Positions 1 to 8,673 are shown, counted from the stretch's first letter. The stretch: 64,000 nucleotides of DNA from CAVXSP01 sp963764505 (GCA_963764505.1 CAVXSP010000001.1:1178001-1242000), one strand, 5' to 3'. Made by a program: numbers and translations. The notes: generated by a model from the letters alone, not told the origin.

Positions 1-17
1 TGGCCGTCGGCGTCGGT

Positions 18-716
18 GTGCTGCTCTGCGCCGGATCGGCTCCCGTCCGCGCGTCGAGTCCCTCCGGCGCAGCGAACCGTACCGCTCGGTTCGCCGTGCA
101 GGCTGTGGCGCCGGCCAAGGCGGAGGATCGGTGGGAGCCGGCCATCCGCACGTTCGAGGCGCAGGACAAGATCGGCGCGCCGCCGCAGCACGGCGTCGTC
201 TTCGTTGGCAGCTCGAGCATCGTGCGATGGGACGTGGCGAAGGCGTTCCCCGAGCTCGGGGCGTCGGCGATCAACCGCGGGTTCGGCGGCTCGGTGATGA
301 GCGACGTCGTCCGCTACGCCTCGCGCATCGTGATTCCGTATCGGCCAAGGGCGGTCGTGCTCTACGAGGGCGACAACGACCTGGTGACGACCGACACGCC
401 GGCGGACATCGCGGCGCAGTTCACGACGTTCGTCGACGAGGTCCACGGCGCCGTGCCCGAGGCCCGCATCATCGTGATCGGCGTCAAGCCAAGCCTCCAG
501 CGCTGGGCGCAGATCGACAAGGGGCGGGCGGTCAATGCCCTCATGCGCAAGGAGTGCGAGGCGCGGCCGTATCTGACCTACGTCGACGTGGAACGGCCGA
601 TGCTCGGCGCCGACGGCAAGCCGCGGCCGGAGCTGTACGTCGCGGACGGCCTCCACATGACGCCGGAGGGCTATCGGATCTGGAACGCGGCGATTCGGCC
701 GCTCGTGGTGGAGTAG
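18..716 (+). CDS. SGNH/GDSL-type hydrolase, exported, possibly 5'-truncated
   Basis: This is a GDSL-family lipase/esterase-like hydrolase, probably acting on ester or acetyl groups outside the cytoplasm. Block I is seen as GSSSIVRW at about residue 64, the oxyanion-hole Gly as NRGFGGS at about 86, the block III motif as GDND at about 118, and the catalytic Asp/His pair as DGLHMTPEGY at about 210-219. The call uses a GTG codon. The frame stays open to the first base of the window and encodes small and hydrophobic residues there, so the signal peptide probably begins upstream. The exact substrate cannot be read from the sequence. It converges on the phosphoesterase at 785 across a strong hairpin. 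Confidence 0.85.
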   Translation: MLLCAGSAPVRASSPSGAANRTARFAVQAVAPAKAEDRWEPAIRTFEAQDKIGAPPQHGVVFVGSSSIVRWDVAKAFPELGASAINRGFGGSVMSDVVRYASRIVIPYRPRAVVLYEGDNDLVTTDTPADIAAQFTTFVDEVHGAVPEARIIVIGVKPSLQRWAQIDKGRAVNALMRKECEARPYLTYVDVERPMLGADGKPRPELYVADGLHMTPEGYRIWNAAIRPLVVE

Positions 717-744
717 CCGGCGCCCTCAGATTCTATCGGACGAC

Positions 745-777
745 CGGCGGGCACCCCTCGTGCCGGGATGCCCGCCG
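745..777. terminator. bidirectional hairpin between convergent genes
   Basis: Nine-base arms (CGGCGGGCA at 745-753 and TGCCCGCCG at 769-777) are perfectly complementary around a 15-nt loop that itself contains CCC and GGG. The hairpin lies between the stops of two convergent genes (716 and 785). There is no T tract, as is common in GC-rich genomes, so termination is inferred from structure and position. Confidence 0.6.
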
Positions 778-784
778 TCTGTGA

Positions 785-1978
785 CTACCCGCGCGGCTGG
801 ATGCGCTCCCAGCGGAAGGGCCCGAAGGTGCTCGGTCCCGCAGGGGCGCTGGTGCCTGGCGTGATGACGAGGCGAAGCCACTCGAACGGCTCGGTGCTGC
901 CGTGCACCACGACGCGGTGGAAGTTCGGAACGGCGTAGCCCGGGTGGTTCTCCCACGCGTCCGGCGAGAAGTCCGGCGCCGCCGGAATCGAGTTGCAGCC
1001 GACCGTGTCCGTGCCGGTCGATGCCTCGAACACGCAGGGCTGCCCCTTTTCGAGCGGGTTGTCGGATCGGTAGCGGTGCGAATCGCCGTTGAAGAGGAGG
1101 ACGGGCCTGCCGAACGTCAGCGCGTGCGACGCGAGGCTCGCCACGAACGGCTCGTACCCGGAAAGATGGCTGGCCGGCTTGCTGTCGAGATCCCACATGT
1201 CCGCCTGCAGCTGGACCACCACCGCTTCGACGCGGTCGCTCTGCGCCTGCCCGAACGCGGCCTCGAGCCAGTCGAGGTCGGCCTGCGTGCGCTGCGCGAT
1301 TTCGTCGGTCTGCGCCTGGGTTCGGGGAGCGCCGAACCAGTCGTCGGTATCGTTGTTCGAGCCACCTGGCACGTTGATCGTCACGAACAGCACCCTGGAC
1401 TGCTCCCACATCACGTTCTCGACGTAGTTCGCATCGCTCGGATGCGCCCCGTCGTAGGAGAACGCCTGGGTCAGCAGTCGCTTGTGGCGCCCGCCAAGGG
1501 CATATCCCGGATTGACGAAGAAGATCGATCGGATCAGATCGAGATTGGCCGCGGGATTGCCGTTCGCGTAGTCGACGGGGCTGCCGTTCACCACGATGCC
1601 TCCGCCCTCGCCGGACTTGTGGCAATCGGTCCACTCGTTGTCGCCCGGCGTATAGATGACCGGATTCTTGAAGGCCGTCCAGAGATCGAAGATCGTGCGG
1701 TCGTAGACCTCGGTGCAGTACTGCTTGCCCGAGTGGATGTCACCGACGTGGAGGACGAGATCGACCTTCGGGTCCGCGTTGATGGACTGGATGAAGCGCG
1801 GCGTCGCGTCGGTCTGACTCGTGTCCGTCGGCGTCGTCCCGTACGGAGCGTCGCCGTAGACGGCGATCGTCAGGACGTTCTTCGAATCCGGATTGATGGG
1901 GGTGCCGTTCTGCGCGAGCAAACCGACGCCCGCAACGAGCGCGCTGACCGAAACTACGGAAACGATCCGTCTGTGCAT
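785..1978 (-). CDS. exported calcineurin-like metallophosphoesterase
   Basis: The protein has about 397 residues, with an N-terminal signal peptide (MHRRIVSV then a hydrophobic run ending near AQN). Metallophosphoesterase signature blocks follow: GDAPYG (about residue 42), HVGDIHSGK (about 77), YTPGDNEWTDCH (about 108) and a late GDSHRYR. These supply the Asp, His and Asn ligands of a di-metal centre that hydrolyses phosphomono- or diesters. The ATG at 1978 is chosen because AGGAG lies just upstream and the signal peptide begins there; the frame stays open for 36 further codons that look non-coding. The protein probably acts in the periplasm or outside the cell. The substrate is unknown. Confidence 0.85.
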   Translation of the reverse strand: MHRRIVSVVSVSALVAGVGLLAQNGTPINPDSKNVLTIAVYGDAPYGTTPTDTSQTDATPRFIQSINADPKVDLVLHVGDIHSGKQYCTEVYDRTIFDLWTAFKNPVIYTPGDNEWTDCHKSGEGGGIVVNGSPVDYANGNPAANLDLIRSIFFVNPGYALGGRHKRLLTQAFSYDGAHPSDANYVENVMWEQSRVLFVTINVPGGSNNDTDDWFGAPRTQAQTDEIAQRTQADLDWLEAAFGQAQSDRVEAVVVQLQADMWDLDSKPASHLSGYEPFVASLASHALTFGRPVLLFNGDSHRYRSDNPLEKGQPCVFEASTGTDTVGCNSIPAAPDFSPDAWENHPGYAVPNFHRVVVHGSTEPFEWLRLVITPGTSAPAGPSTFGPFRWERIQPRG

Positions 1979-2197
1979 CGTACGTCTCCTCGAAGACGGA
2001 AGGCGACCCGTACCCAAGCAGGAGGGCACGTGGAATGAAGACCAAGGGTCGACAGGCCGGTCCTTCGTGGCTCGGGATCCTGACATGGCGATGTGACAGC
2101 CCTGTAAGATCCGGCCGGCTCCGATTCAGCGCAGGCGCAGCCCTGGTTGAACTGACGCCGCGGCCTCGGGCGGCCGACGCGCTGCCTTCCGAAAGGC

Positions 2198-3370
2198 TCA
2201 GGCGGTCGCGGTCGCCTTCTGGAGGAATTCGGCGAGCCTGGTCAGGGCCAGGCGGATGTTGTCCACGGAGTTGGCGTAGCTCAGACGGAGGAACCCGTTG
2301 CCATGCTCTCCGAACGCCGTGCCGGACAGGCACGCGACGCCGGCCTCCGACAGCAGCCGTGACTCGAGCTCCCTGCTGGACAGGCCCGTGCCGCGGATGT
2401 CCGGAAAGGCGTAGAAGGCGCCGTGCGGCAGCAGGCAGCGCACGCCGTCGAGCGCGTTGAGGCCAGAGACGATCACGTCCCGGCGTGCGCGGAACTCCGC
2501 CACCATCCGGTCGACGCTCTCCTGCGGGCCGTTCAGCGCTTCCACACCGGCCATCTGGGTCATCGACGCGGTGCAGCTCGTCGCGTTCGTCTGGAGCCGC
2601 GCCATCACCGGCGCGAATGCCAGCGGCATGATCCCGTAACCGAGCCGCCATCCGGTCATCGCGTACGTCTTGCTGAACCCGTCGAGCACGACGATGCGCG
2701 AGGGATCGCCGTACCTGAGGACGGTGTCGTGCGGCGAGTCGTAGGTGATGCGGGAGTAGATCTCGTCCGAGAGAATCCAGACGCCGCGGTCGGCGGCGAG
2801 CGCCCCGATCGCGCGCAGGTCGTCCGTCGTGAGCATCGATCCGGTCGGATTCTGGGGCGAGTTGATGACGATGACCTTCGTTCGAGGGGTCACCAGACTG
2901 GCGAGCTCGTCCACATCGGCGCGGAACTCCCGCTCGACCCGCAGGGGGAGCGGCACGGCCGTCGCGCCGGAGTACTGAATCATCGATTCGTAGATGGGGA
3001 ACCCCGGGTTCGGATAGATCGCCTCGTCGCCCTCCTCCAGCAGCGCCAGCAGCATGAAGAACATCACCGGTTTGCCGCCCGGGAACACGACGACCTGATC
3101 GGGATGCACCGTCACGCCGCGGCGGCGGCTGTAGTCCGCGGCGATCGCCTCTCGGAGCGCCGGCAGGCCGGCCGACGGGCCGTAGTGCGTGAACCCCTTG
3201 GCGAGCGCCTCCTGGCCCGCACGCACGATGTTGGCGGGTGTGTCGAAGTCCGGTTCGCCGATTTCGAGGTGGACGATATGGCGGCCCTGCGCTTCGAGCG
3301 CACGGGCGCGCGCGAGGACTTCGAACGCGGTTTCGGTGCCGAGGCGGGCCATGCGGCTGGCGAGCTTCAT
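2198..3370 (-). CDS. class I/II pyridoxal-phosphate aminotransferase
   Basis: A 390-residue fold-type I aminotransferase of the aspartate aminotransferase family. Visible landmarks are HLEIGEPDFDTP near the N-terminus, HYGPSAGLPALREAIA, NSPQNPTGS (substrate/PLP-ring Asn), DEIYSRITY (PLP Asp and Tyr) and SKTYAMTGWRLGY with the Schiff-base lysine at about residue 235. The C-terminal FLRLSYANS supplies the carboxylate-binding Arg. It transfers an amino group between an amino acid and a 2-oxo acid in the cytoplasm, but substrate preference cannot be assigned within this broad family. Its minus-strand neighbour at 3453 is an aldolase of 2-oxo acids, so the two could share a pathway. The length is normal. 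Confidence 0.9.
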   Translation of the reverse strand: MKLASRMARLGTETAFEVLARARALEAQGRHIVHLEIGEPDFDTPANIVRAGQEALAKGFTHYGPSAGLPALREAIAADYSRRRGVTVHPDQVVVFPGGKPVMFFMLLALLEEGDEAIYPNPGFPIYESMIQYSGATAVPLPLRVEREFRADVDELASLVTPRTKVIVINSPQNPTGSMLTTDDLRAIGALAADRGVWILSDEIYSRITYDSPHDTVLRYGDPSRIVVLDGFSKTYAMTGWRLGYGIMPLAFAPVMARLQTNATSCTASMTQMAGVEALNGPQESVDRMVAEFRARRDVIVSGLNALDGVRCLLPHGAFYAFPDIRGTGLSSRELESRLLSEAGVACLSGTAFGEHGNGFLRLSYANSVDNIRLALTRLAEFLQKATATA

Positions 3371-3452
3371 GGCGGAAGAATATCGTCCGGATGCCTCGTC
3401 GTCCAGAACCGCCTGCCGCCTGCCGAGCCCGCGCGGTGCGGATGAGCCGGAT

Positions 3453-4220
3453 TCAGCGCTTGGGCGGCCGCCCCGCTCTCACGCGCCCGAGGAGCGCCGC
3501 GGCCGACTCGCCGAGCAGCAGGACGTCGATGCCGACGACGATGAGCGTGAAGCCCTGATCGATGTAGGGCGCCACCGCCTCGGCCGTGAGCCCGAAGATC
3601 CCGACCGGCACGCGGGCCTCGTGACAGGCCGAGCGCACGGCGTCGATGGCGTCGCGCACCTCGCGATGATCGACGTCTCCCGGGCGGCCCATGCTCGACG
3701 CCAGGTCGTACGGCCCGACGAGCACAGCATCGAGGCCCTCGACCTGCACGATCGACCGGATGTTCGCCACGGCGTCCTTGTGCTCCGCCTGAACGATGAC
3801 GGCCACCCGCTCGTTCGCGGTCGCGGAGTACTCGGCCAGCTTCAGGCCGTAGCCGTGCGCACGCGCGAGTCCTCGTCCCCGGCGTCCTGCCGGTGCGTAC
3901 CTGGCCGCCTCCACGACGCCGCGCGCCTGCTCCGCCGTGTTCACCTGCGGCACGATCACGCCGGCCGCCCCGGCGTCGAGCGTCTTCCCAATCGTGGTCG
4001 GTTCGGCCGAGGCGAGGCGGACGATGCCGGGGGTCGCACCGGCCCCGCGCAGGAGACCTTGGATCTCGGGCGGACCGATCGGCGTGTGTTCCGCGTCGAT
4101 GAAGAGCCAGTCGAACCCGAGGTCGCCGAGCAGCTCGGCGACCTCGGGTGAGCTCAGCGTGATCATCGTGCCGACGAGTACCTCACCGGCCCGCAGCCGG
4201 CTGCGGAATCCATCCCCCAT
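3453..4220 (-). CDS. HpcH/HpaI-family aldolase
   Basis: A 255-residue class II aldolase of the HpcH/HpaI (2-oxo-3-deoxy acid or 4-hydroxy-2-oxo acid) family. The TIM-barrel landmarks are FDWLFIDAEHTP near residue 36, VRLASAEPTTIGKTLDAGAAGVIVPQV (metal and substrate loop, around residue 68-95), VIVQAEHKDAVANI with the metal-binding Glu, and VGPYDLASSMGRPGD. It cleaves or forms C-C bonds with pyruvate as a product or donor, using a divalent metal in the cytoplasm. It sits between an aminotransferase and a small monooxygenase-like gene on the same strand; the gap to the latter (stop at 4223) is only 2 bp, so co-transcription is likely. Confidence 0.9.
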   Translation of the reverse strand: MGDGFRSRLRAGEVLVGTMITLSSPEVAELLGDLGFDWLFIDAEHTPIGPPEIQGLLRGAGATPGIVRLASAEPTTIGKTLDAGAAGVIVPQVNTAEQARGVVEAARYAPAGRRGRGLARAHGYGLKLAEYSATANERVAVIVQAEHKDAVANIRSIVQVEGLDAVLVGPYDLASSMGRPGDVDHREVRDAIDAVRSACHEARVPVGIFGLTAEAVAPYIDQGFTLIVVGIDVLLLGESAAALLGRVRAGRPPKR

Positions 4221-4222
4221 GG

Positions 4223-4648
4223 TCAGCGCTTCCTCCGGGCGGCCGCGGCCTTCTTCGTGCGGGCCGCCGGCGCCTTCTTGGCCTTCTTCGCTTTCTTCGC
4301 CGGACGCGCACTGCGCGGCATCATGCGGACGCCCGATGCCCTTTGCGCCGCGGCGCGCGGCGTGGGCACGTCCGGCGCGAAGATCGCGTGGGCGGGAGCG
4401 AGCGTCACATTCGGCTGTCCCTGCAGTCCCGCCCGGGCCACCGCCGGGACGAGCCTGACTTCGTTGAAGCGCTGAAAGGACTCGGAGGATTTCCAGATGT
4501 CGATCACGCGGAATCCGTCCTCAGCCATCCACGCGACATGGAACATCGCGCCCTTCGGAACGTTCGTTTCCCATTTCACGTCCTTACGGACCTTCTCGTA
4601 CCCGTCCAAACCGACTTCCGGCCAGTGCATCGACATGACGACAGCCAT
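4223..4648 (-). CDS. ABM-like small protein with Lys/Ala-rich histone-like tail
   Basis: About 141 residues. The N-terminal about 85 residues (MAVVMSMHWPEVGLDGYEKVR, then GAMFHVAWMAEDGFRVIDIW and a SFQRF helix) resemble dimeric alpha-beta-barrel proteins of the antibiotic-biosynthesis-monooxygenase type. The last about 45 residues are low-complexity and strongly basic, with repeated AKKAKKAKKAP and a KKAAAARRKR end, like bacterial histone H1-like tails. The start at 4648 is fixed by GGGAGG upstream; 14 further upstream codons look non-coding. Nucleic-acid binding by the tail is an inference. The gene precedes the aldolase by 2 bp on the same strand. Confidence 0.7.
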   Translation of the reverse strand: MAVVMSMHWPEVGLDGYEKVRKDVKWETNVPKGAMFHVAWMAEDGFRVIDIWKSSESFQRFNEVRLVPAVARAGLQGQPNVTLAPAHAIFAPDVPTPRAAAQRASGVRMMPRSARPAKKAKKAKKAPAARTKKAAAARRKR

Positions 4649-4814
4649 AAATGATCGCCTCCCAGGGGGCCGCCGCTGCATCGGCGGCAAGGCTGCCTAT
4701 TATGACCGGCCGTCGGGATCCTGGACAGAGTCTTCGCGGAGATCGGCGCCCTCGGATGTCCGGCGCCGGCGCGCCTGTTGCATCCTCGGACCGTTGCCGG
4801 CCAAAGGAGGTGTC

Positions 4815-5006
4815 ATGGTGCGCCTGGAGTTGGCCCCGGACGAGGCGCGGCGGCTGCGCGAGGTGCTGCAGGCCAAGCTGCGCGACCTGTCGACGGAGAT
4901 CAACCGGACGGAGCAGCTCGATTTCAAGCGGTCGCTCCGCGAGACCGAGCGTCTGCTGGATAGGCTCCTCCAGCAACTGGGCTCGACGGCGGACGTCGTG
5001 ATGTGA
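4815..5006 (+). CDS. small conserved-looking helical protein, function unknown
   Basis: A 63-residue protein beginning MVRLELAPDEARRLREVLQ, predicted as two amphipathic helices or a short coiled coil rich in Leu, Arg and Glu. The start is well supported by a full Shine-Dalgarno (AAAGGAGGTG) ending 4 nt before the ATG, so I treat it as real although a longer out-of-context frame runs through it. There is no catalytic motif and I do not recognise a family. It is transcribed away from the gene at 4648 and converges on DUF4159 across a GC hairpin. Confidence 0.7.
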   Translation: MVRLELAPDEARRLREVLQAKLRDLSTEINRTEQLDFKRSLRETERLLDRLLQQLGSTADVVM

Positions 5007-5029
5007 CCTGACGTTCCCTCGGGGCGCCG

Positions 5030-5050
5030 GCGGGCGGCGGCGCCGCCCGC
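5030..5050. terminator. GC hairpin between convergent genes
   Basis: A 9-bp stem (GCGGGCGGC at 5030-5038 with GCCGCCCGC at 5042-5050) closes a 3-nt loop, between the stop of the small gene at 5006 and the stop of DUF4159 at 5054. No T tract is visible. Position and stability suggest a bidirectional terminator. Confidence 0.55.
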
Positions 5051-5053
5051 GCG

Positions 5054-5896
5054 TCAGTGCGTCAGCGCATAGACGATCGCGTTGACGCCGAAGGCGTACC
5101 CTTGCGCGGCGAACTGATCGAAGTACCGCCGGTCCTCTCCTTCGCGCTCGTACGCGTCGCCGAAGTCGGTGTTGTGCGTCATCAGCACTTTGATCCGGTC
5201 GTTCTCGTCCATGATGGCGCGGACGTGCGGCACCGCACTGTCGGCGTACCGCTCGGACGTCTGGAAGCCGCTGCCAAACCAGAAGGTAATCGATGGAATC
5301 TGCGGGATCTTGGTGATGTTGTACACCATGTGAAAGATCGGGTGGCTGAGCGGCACGTCCTTGATCGGCACGCCAGGGTACACCTTGCCGATCTCGTGCG
5401 CCCAGACCTCCCATGCGTATTCGCCCCAGAAGTCGTCCACCCACACGAACCCGCCCTTGTCCAGGTATGTGCGCAGGTGCGCCGCTTCCTCTTCGTCGAA
5501 GTACGCCGATCCGGGCTCCGTCATGATGATCATCGGGCACATGAACAGGTGCGGGTCGTTCAAGGTCACCGCGACATGGTTGGGCTCCCCGCGCGCGTCG
5601 TGGCTGATCGGAATGGTGGTGAGCTGGCCCATGCGCCACGGCAGGTTGATGTCGGCCTGCGGATAGTCGGTCAGCCAGCCGCCCCCGTCACCGTACGGAT
5701 TCCTCTGATAGGCGCCGCGGCAGTACATGAACGCGCCGTCGTAGACCCAGTCGCTGCTGCGCGGAGCGGCGCCGCCGAAGCCGCGGCGGCGCTGCGGCAG
5801 CGCGCTCGCGGACGCCAGCACGCTGCCGGCGAGCGCGGCGGACGCCAGCACGCCCGCCATCAGCCGGCGGCGCCCGAATCGAGGTTGGGCGCTCAC
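5054..5896 (-). CDS. DUF4159 domain exported protein
   Basis: About 280 residues. The N-terminus has a Tat-like signal (RFGRRRLMAGVLASAALAG) ending near ASA, then a short Arg/Gly stretch and a DUF4159 domain running to the C-terminus, recognisable by WVYDGAFMYCRGAYQ, the LRTYLDKGGFVWVDDFWG block and SHPIFHMVYNITKIPQ. DUF4159 proteins have a glutamine-amidotransferase-like flavodoxin fold and no established enzymatic role. I chose the GTG at 5896 because it precedes the twin-Arg region. The ATG at 5860 is an alternative that would lose it. Neither start has a good Shine-Dalgarno. The gene is divergent from the permease at 5927 with 30 bp between starts. Confidence 0.8.
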   Translation of the reverse strand: MSAQPRFGRRRLMAGVLASAALAGSVLASASALPQRRRGFGGAAPRSSDWVYDGAFMYCRGAYQRNPYGDGGGWLTDYPQADINLPWRMGQLTTIPISHDARGEPNHVAVTLNDPHLFMCPMIIMTEPGSAYFDEEEAAHLRTYLDKGGFVWVDDFWGEYAWEVWAHEIGKVYPGVPIKDVPLSHPIFHMVYNITKIPQIPSITFWFGSGFQTSERYADSAVPHVRAIMDENDRIKVLMTHNTDFGDAYEREGEDRRYFDQFAAQGYAFGVNAIVYALTH

Positions 5897-5926
5897 AAGG
5901 ACAGTGTAGTCTGAAGCGCGACCTTT

Positions 5927-7495
5927 ATGAATCGCGCAGAGCCGGCGCTCGGCGCCCCGGCCGGGCCGGGCCTCGTCCGCGGGCTCGGCCTCGCGGCCGC
6001 GACCTCGGTCAACATCGCGAACATGGTCGGCACCGGCGTCTTCCTGAAGGCGCGCGTGATGACCTGCAACGTCGGGTCGCCCGCCGTCGTGCTGTTGGTC
6101 TGGATCGTCGCGGGGCTGCTCGCCTTCGCGGGCGCGCTCGCCTATGCCGAGCTCGCGACGATGATGCCGCGGGCCGGCGGCGACTACCTCTACATCCGCG
6201 ATGCGTACGGCCGACGCTGGGGATTTCTCTTCGGCTGGACCCAGTTCCTCATCGCCCGGACGGCCTCGCAGGCCGCGCTGGCGATCGGGTTCGCCATCTT
6301 CCTCAATGTGCTCACCGGTGGCGCGCTGGGCGGCGTGTTCGCGACGCCCCGTCTGTTCGGTCACCCGATCCCGATCGGCGGGCTCCAGCTGGTCGCGCTC
6401 GGGACGATCGCCCTGACGACGGCCATCAACTGCGGCGGCGTCCGGTGGGGCGGGGCCGTGGCGTCGTGGCTGACCGTCGTCAAGGTCGCGCTCGTGCTCG
6501 CCATCGGCCTCGGCGCCTTTTTCGCCGCTCGTGGCGACTGGGGCCACCTGCTCGTCGCCAGTGCCGGCGGCGCCTGCGAGGGCGTCAGCCCCAGCGCCCG
6601 TGGGGGACTGGCTGGTTTCGGCGCCGCGATGCTCGGCGCGCTGTGGGCCTACGACGGGTGGAACAACGTCGCTCCGCTCGCGGGGGAGATCCGCGATCCC
6701 CAGCGCACGCTGCCGCGCGCGTTCTTGTTCGGCGTCGCCGTGGTCATCGGCCTGTACCTGTTCGCGAATCTCGCGTACTACTACGTGCTTTCGCCGTCGG
6801 AGGTCGCCAGCGTGCCACTGGCGTCGTCGGTGGCCACCGAGGTGACGAGCCGGTTCATGGGCGCCACGGCCGCAATGGTGATCGCCGCCGCCCTGATGCT
6901 GTCCTCGTTCGGTTCGCTGCACACCTCCGTGCTGGCGTCGGCGCGGTTTCCGTACGCGATGGCTCGGGACGGGCTGTTCTTCAGCACGCTGGCGGCCGTG
7001 TCCCCGCGCACGCACGTACCGGTACGGGCGCTGCTGGCGCAGGGCGTCTGGGCCTGCCTCCTCACGCTCTCGGGCTCGTACGACCAGTTGTCGGACTACG
7101 CGATCTTCGCCCTGTGGACGTTCTATGGCCTGGCCGCGGGATCCGTCTTCATCTTCCGCCGGCGCCGCCCGGACGCGCCGCGGCCGTACCGCACGTGGGG
7201 CTATCCAATCGTTCCCGCCGCGTTCGTGCTCGTCACGGCCTGGCTGCTCGTCAACACCATCGTCACCGCGCCGGTCCAATCGCTCACCGGCCTCGGTCTG
7301 ATGGCCCTCGGCGTGCCCGCGTACCAGGTACTGGGCGAGGCGCACCCGGGCCTGACGCAGGCCGCTCAGACGGTGCAGATCGCGATCGCCTTCTGGAGCG
7401 TCGCAACCGGCTCGTGCCCGTCGGCCGGGGAGTACTCGTGCGAGATGAAGCCGCTGAAGCCGAGATCGGCGATCGCCTGCGCGATGAAGCGGTAG
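5927..7495 (+). CDS. APC-family amino-acid permease
   Basis: A 522-residue polytopic permease of the amino acid-polyamine-organocation superfamily with about 12 membrane segments. The N-terminal SVNIANMVGTGVFLKARVM is the helix-1 substrate/ion motif (GxGxF). LAYAELATMMPRAGGDYLYIRDAYG is the conserved helix 2-3 block, and AYDGWNNVAPLAGEIRDPQRTLPRA lies at the helix-6 region. It imports or exchanges amino acids across the inner membrane; the substrate is unknown. The last about 43 codons run antisense through the 3' end of the isomerase-like gene at 7366, and this tail has no hydrophobic character, so it is probably a read-on extension rather than a domain. Confidence 0.88.
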   Translation: MNRAEPALGAPAGPGLVRGLGLAAATSVNIANMVGTGVFLKARVMTCNVGSPAVVLLVWIVAGLLAFAGALAYAELATMMPRAGGDYLYIRDAYGRRWGFLFGWTQFLIARTASQAALAIGFAIFLNVLTGGALGGVFATPRLFGHPIPIGGLQLVALGTIALTTAINCGGVRWGGAVASWLTVVKVALVLAIGLGAFFAARGDWGHLLVASAGGACEGVSPSARGGLAGFGAAMLGALWAYDGWNNVAPLAGEIRDPQRTLPRAFLFGVAVVIGLYLFANLAYYYVLSPSEVASVPLASSVATEVTSRFMGATAAMVIAAALMLSSFGSLHTSVLASARFPYAMARDGLFFSTLAAVSPRTHVPVRALLAQGVWACLLTLSGSYDQLSDYAIFALWTFYGLAAGSVFIFRRRRPDAPRPYRTWGYPIVPAAFVLVTAWLLVNTIVTAPVQSLTGLGLMALGVPAYQVLGEAHPGLTQAAQTVQIAIAFWSVATGSCPSAGEYSCEMKPLKPRSAIACAMKR

Positions 7496-8238
7496 TTGAG
7501 CTCCTGCGTCTCGTCGATGTCGTGCCGCCCTGGGTTCCCGCCGGTGTGGAAGTGTCCGATCCACTGGAAGTGGTCCCGGATGTTGCGCACGATGTCGCCG
7601 TCCATGATCTGCGCGTGGTAGATGTCGTACAGAATCTTCACGCGCGGAGAGTCGACGCGCTTCATCACGTCGACACCCCAGGCGATGTGATCGAACATGT
7701 AGTCCTTGTGGTTCACCTTGCTGTTCAGGTACTCCATGCAGACGGTGACGCCCTTGTCCTCGGCCTGCGCCTTGATCCGGTCGAGGAACGCCACGCAGTT
7801 GTCGGCGCCCTCCCGGTCGTCCTGCCCGTCGCGGTTGCCCGAGAAGGTGATCACGTTCGGCACGCCGTTTGCGGCAGCTTCGTCGATGGCGGCGCGCAGC
7901 ATCGGCTCGAGCCGGCCGTGATTGGCGGTCTTGTTGAGGGCGACCGGAATGGTGCCGCCAGGTCCGGCCGGATACATCGACGGCACCAGGCCGTATTTCT
8001 TCAGCGTCGGCCAGTCGGCGGGGCCGATGAGATCGAACCCCGCGATGCCGAGCCGCGCGGCCTCGCGGCAGCAGTCATCGATCGAGCGGCCCCGGCCGAA
8101 CACCCCGCGCGTCACGCCCTGCTTGAGACGGCCGGTGCGCGGGGCCGGTGAGGCTGCCGCTCCGGCGTCCTGCGCGAAAGCGCGGCGCGCGGCCACGAGC
8201 GAAGCCGCGGCAGCCCCGAGAAATCGTCTGCGTTCCAT
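7366..8238 (-). CDS. xylose/hydroxypyruvate isomerase-like TIM barrel, Tat-exported
   Basis: A 290-residue sugar-phosphate isomerase/epimerase-like TIM barrel. It starts with a twin-arginine signal (MERRRFLGAAAASLVAARRAFA). Metal-site landmarks are NVITFSGNRDGQDD, VCMEYLNSKVNH with the metal-binding Glu, LYDIYHAQIMDGD (Asp/His), IGHFHTGGNPGRHDID and the closing Glu in FISHEYSP. Relatives are annotated as hydroxypyruvate isomerases, but the actual substrate in this exported subfamily is uncertain. The conserved ending (DGHEPVATLQKAIAICTV) supports the stop at 7366. This means the gene truly overlaps the end of the convergent permease by 130 bp. Confidence 0.85.
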   Translation of the reverse strand: MERRRFLGAAAASLVAARRAFAQDAGAAASPAPRTGRLKQGVTRGVFGRGRSIDDCCREAARLGIAGFDLIGPADWPTLKKYGLVPSMYPAGPGGTIPVALNKTANHGRLEPMLRAAIDEAAANGVPNVITFSGNRDGQDDREGADNCVAFLDRIKAQAEDKGVTVCMEYLNSKVNHKDYMFDHIAWGVDVMKRVDSPRVKILYDIYHAQIMDGDIVRNIRDHFQWIGHFHTGGNPGRHDIDETQELNYRFIAQAIADLGFSGFISHEYSPADGHEPVATLQKAIAICTV

Positions 8239-8449
8239 GGCGAGACAATAAGAGTCTCCGCGCCGCTTTTCCAGCGATTTCCTCGTCGCGCAGACCGCCG
8301 TTCAACAGGTGTTCCCTCCGACTGTGTCGCATTCGGGACGGCTGGCGAAAGGCCGAACCTGACGGTTGCCGGTTTCACGACCTGCGTGTCTGGCACGCAG
8401 ATTGCTGCTCTTGCCAGCGCTCAGTCATTCGCCTTCCGAGGAGTGTCCT

Positions 8450-8665
8450 ATGCCGCTGCTGCGAGTACTGACCGGGCAATTGATGCCGTGCGGCTGTCTG
8501 GTCGGCGTCTACGAGACGTACGACGGGCGCGTGGTGGCGTCGATCGATGCGCGCGGCTTCGATTGCGATCACCATCGGCTCCGCCAGACTCTTTCGCCGT
8601 CGCGAGCGGGCGATCGGCGGCAGAACCGGGGGCGACGGGAAGAGGGTGAACGCGTGAAGGGGTGA
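8450..8665 (+). CDS. small hypothetical protein
   Basis: A 71-residue reading frame starting MPLLRVLTGQLMPCGCLVGVYETYDG. The N-terminal 45 residues look like a compact beta-rich domain with a CGC motif and a DCDHH element that could bind metal. The last 25 residues are polar and Arg-rich. GAGGAG lies 6 nt upstream of the ATG, which is the main support. I do not recognise the family and cannot exclude a chance frame. It is separated from the divergent isomerase-like gene by 211 bp without other recognisable features. Confidence 0.4.
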   Translation: MPLLRVLTGQLMPCGCLVGVYETYDGRVVASIDARGFDCDHHRLRQTLSPSRAGDRRQNRGRREEGERVKG

Positions 8666-8673
8666 GAACTCTC

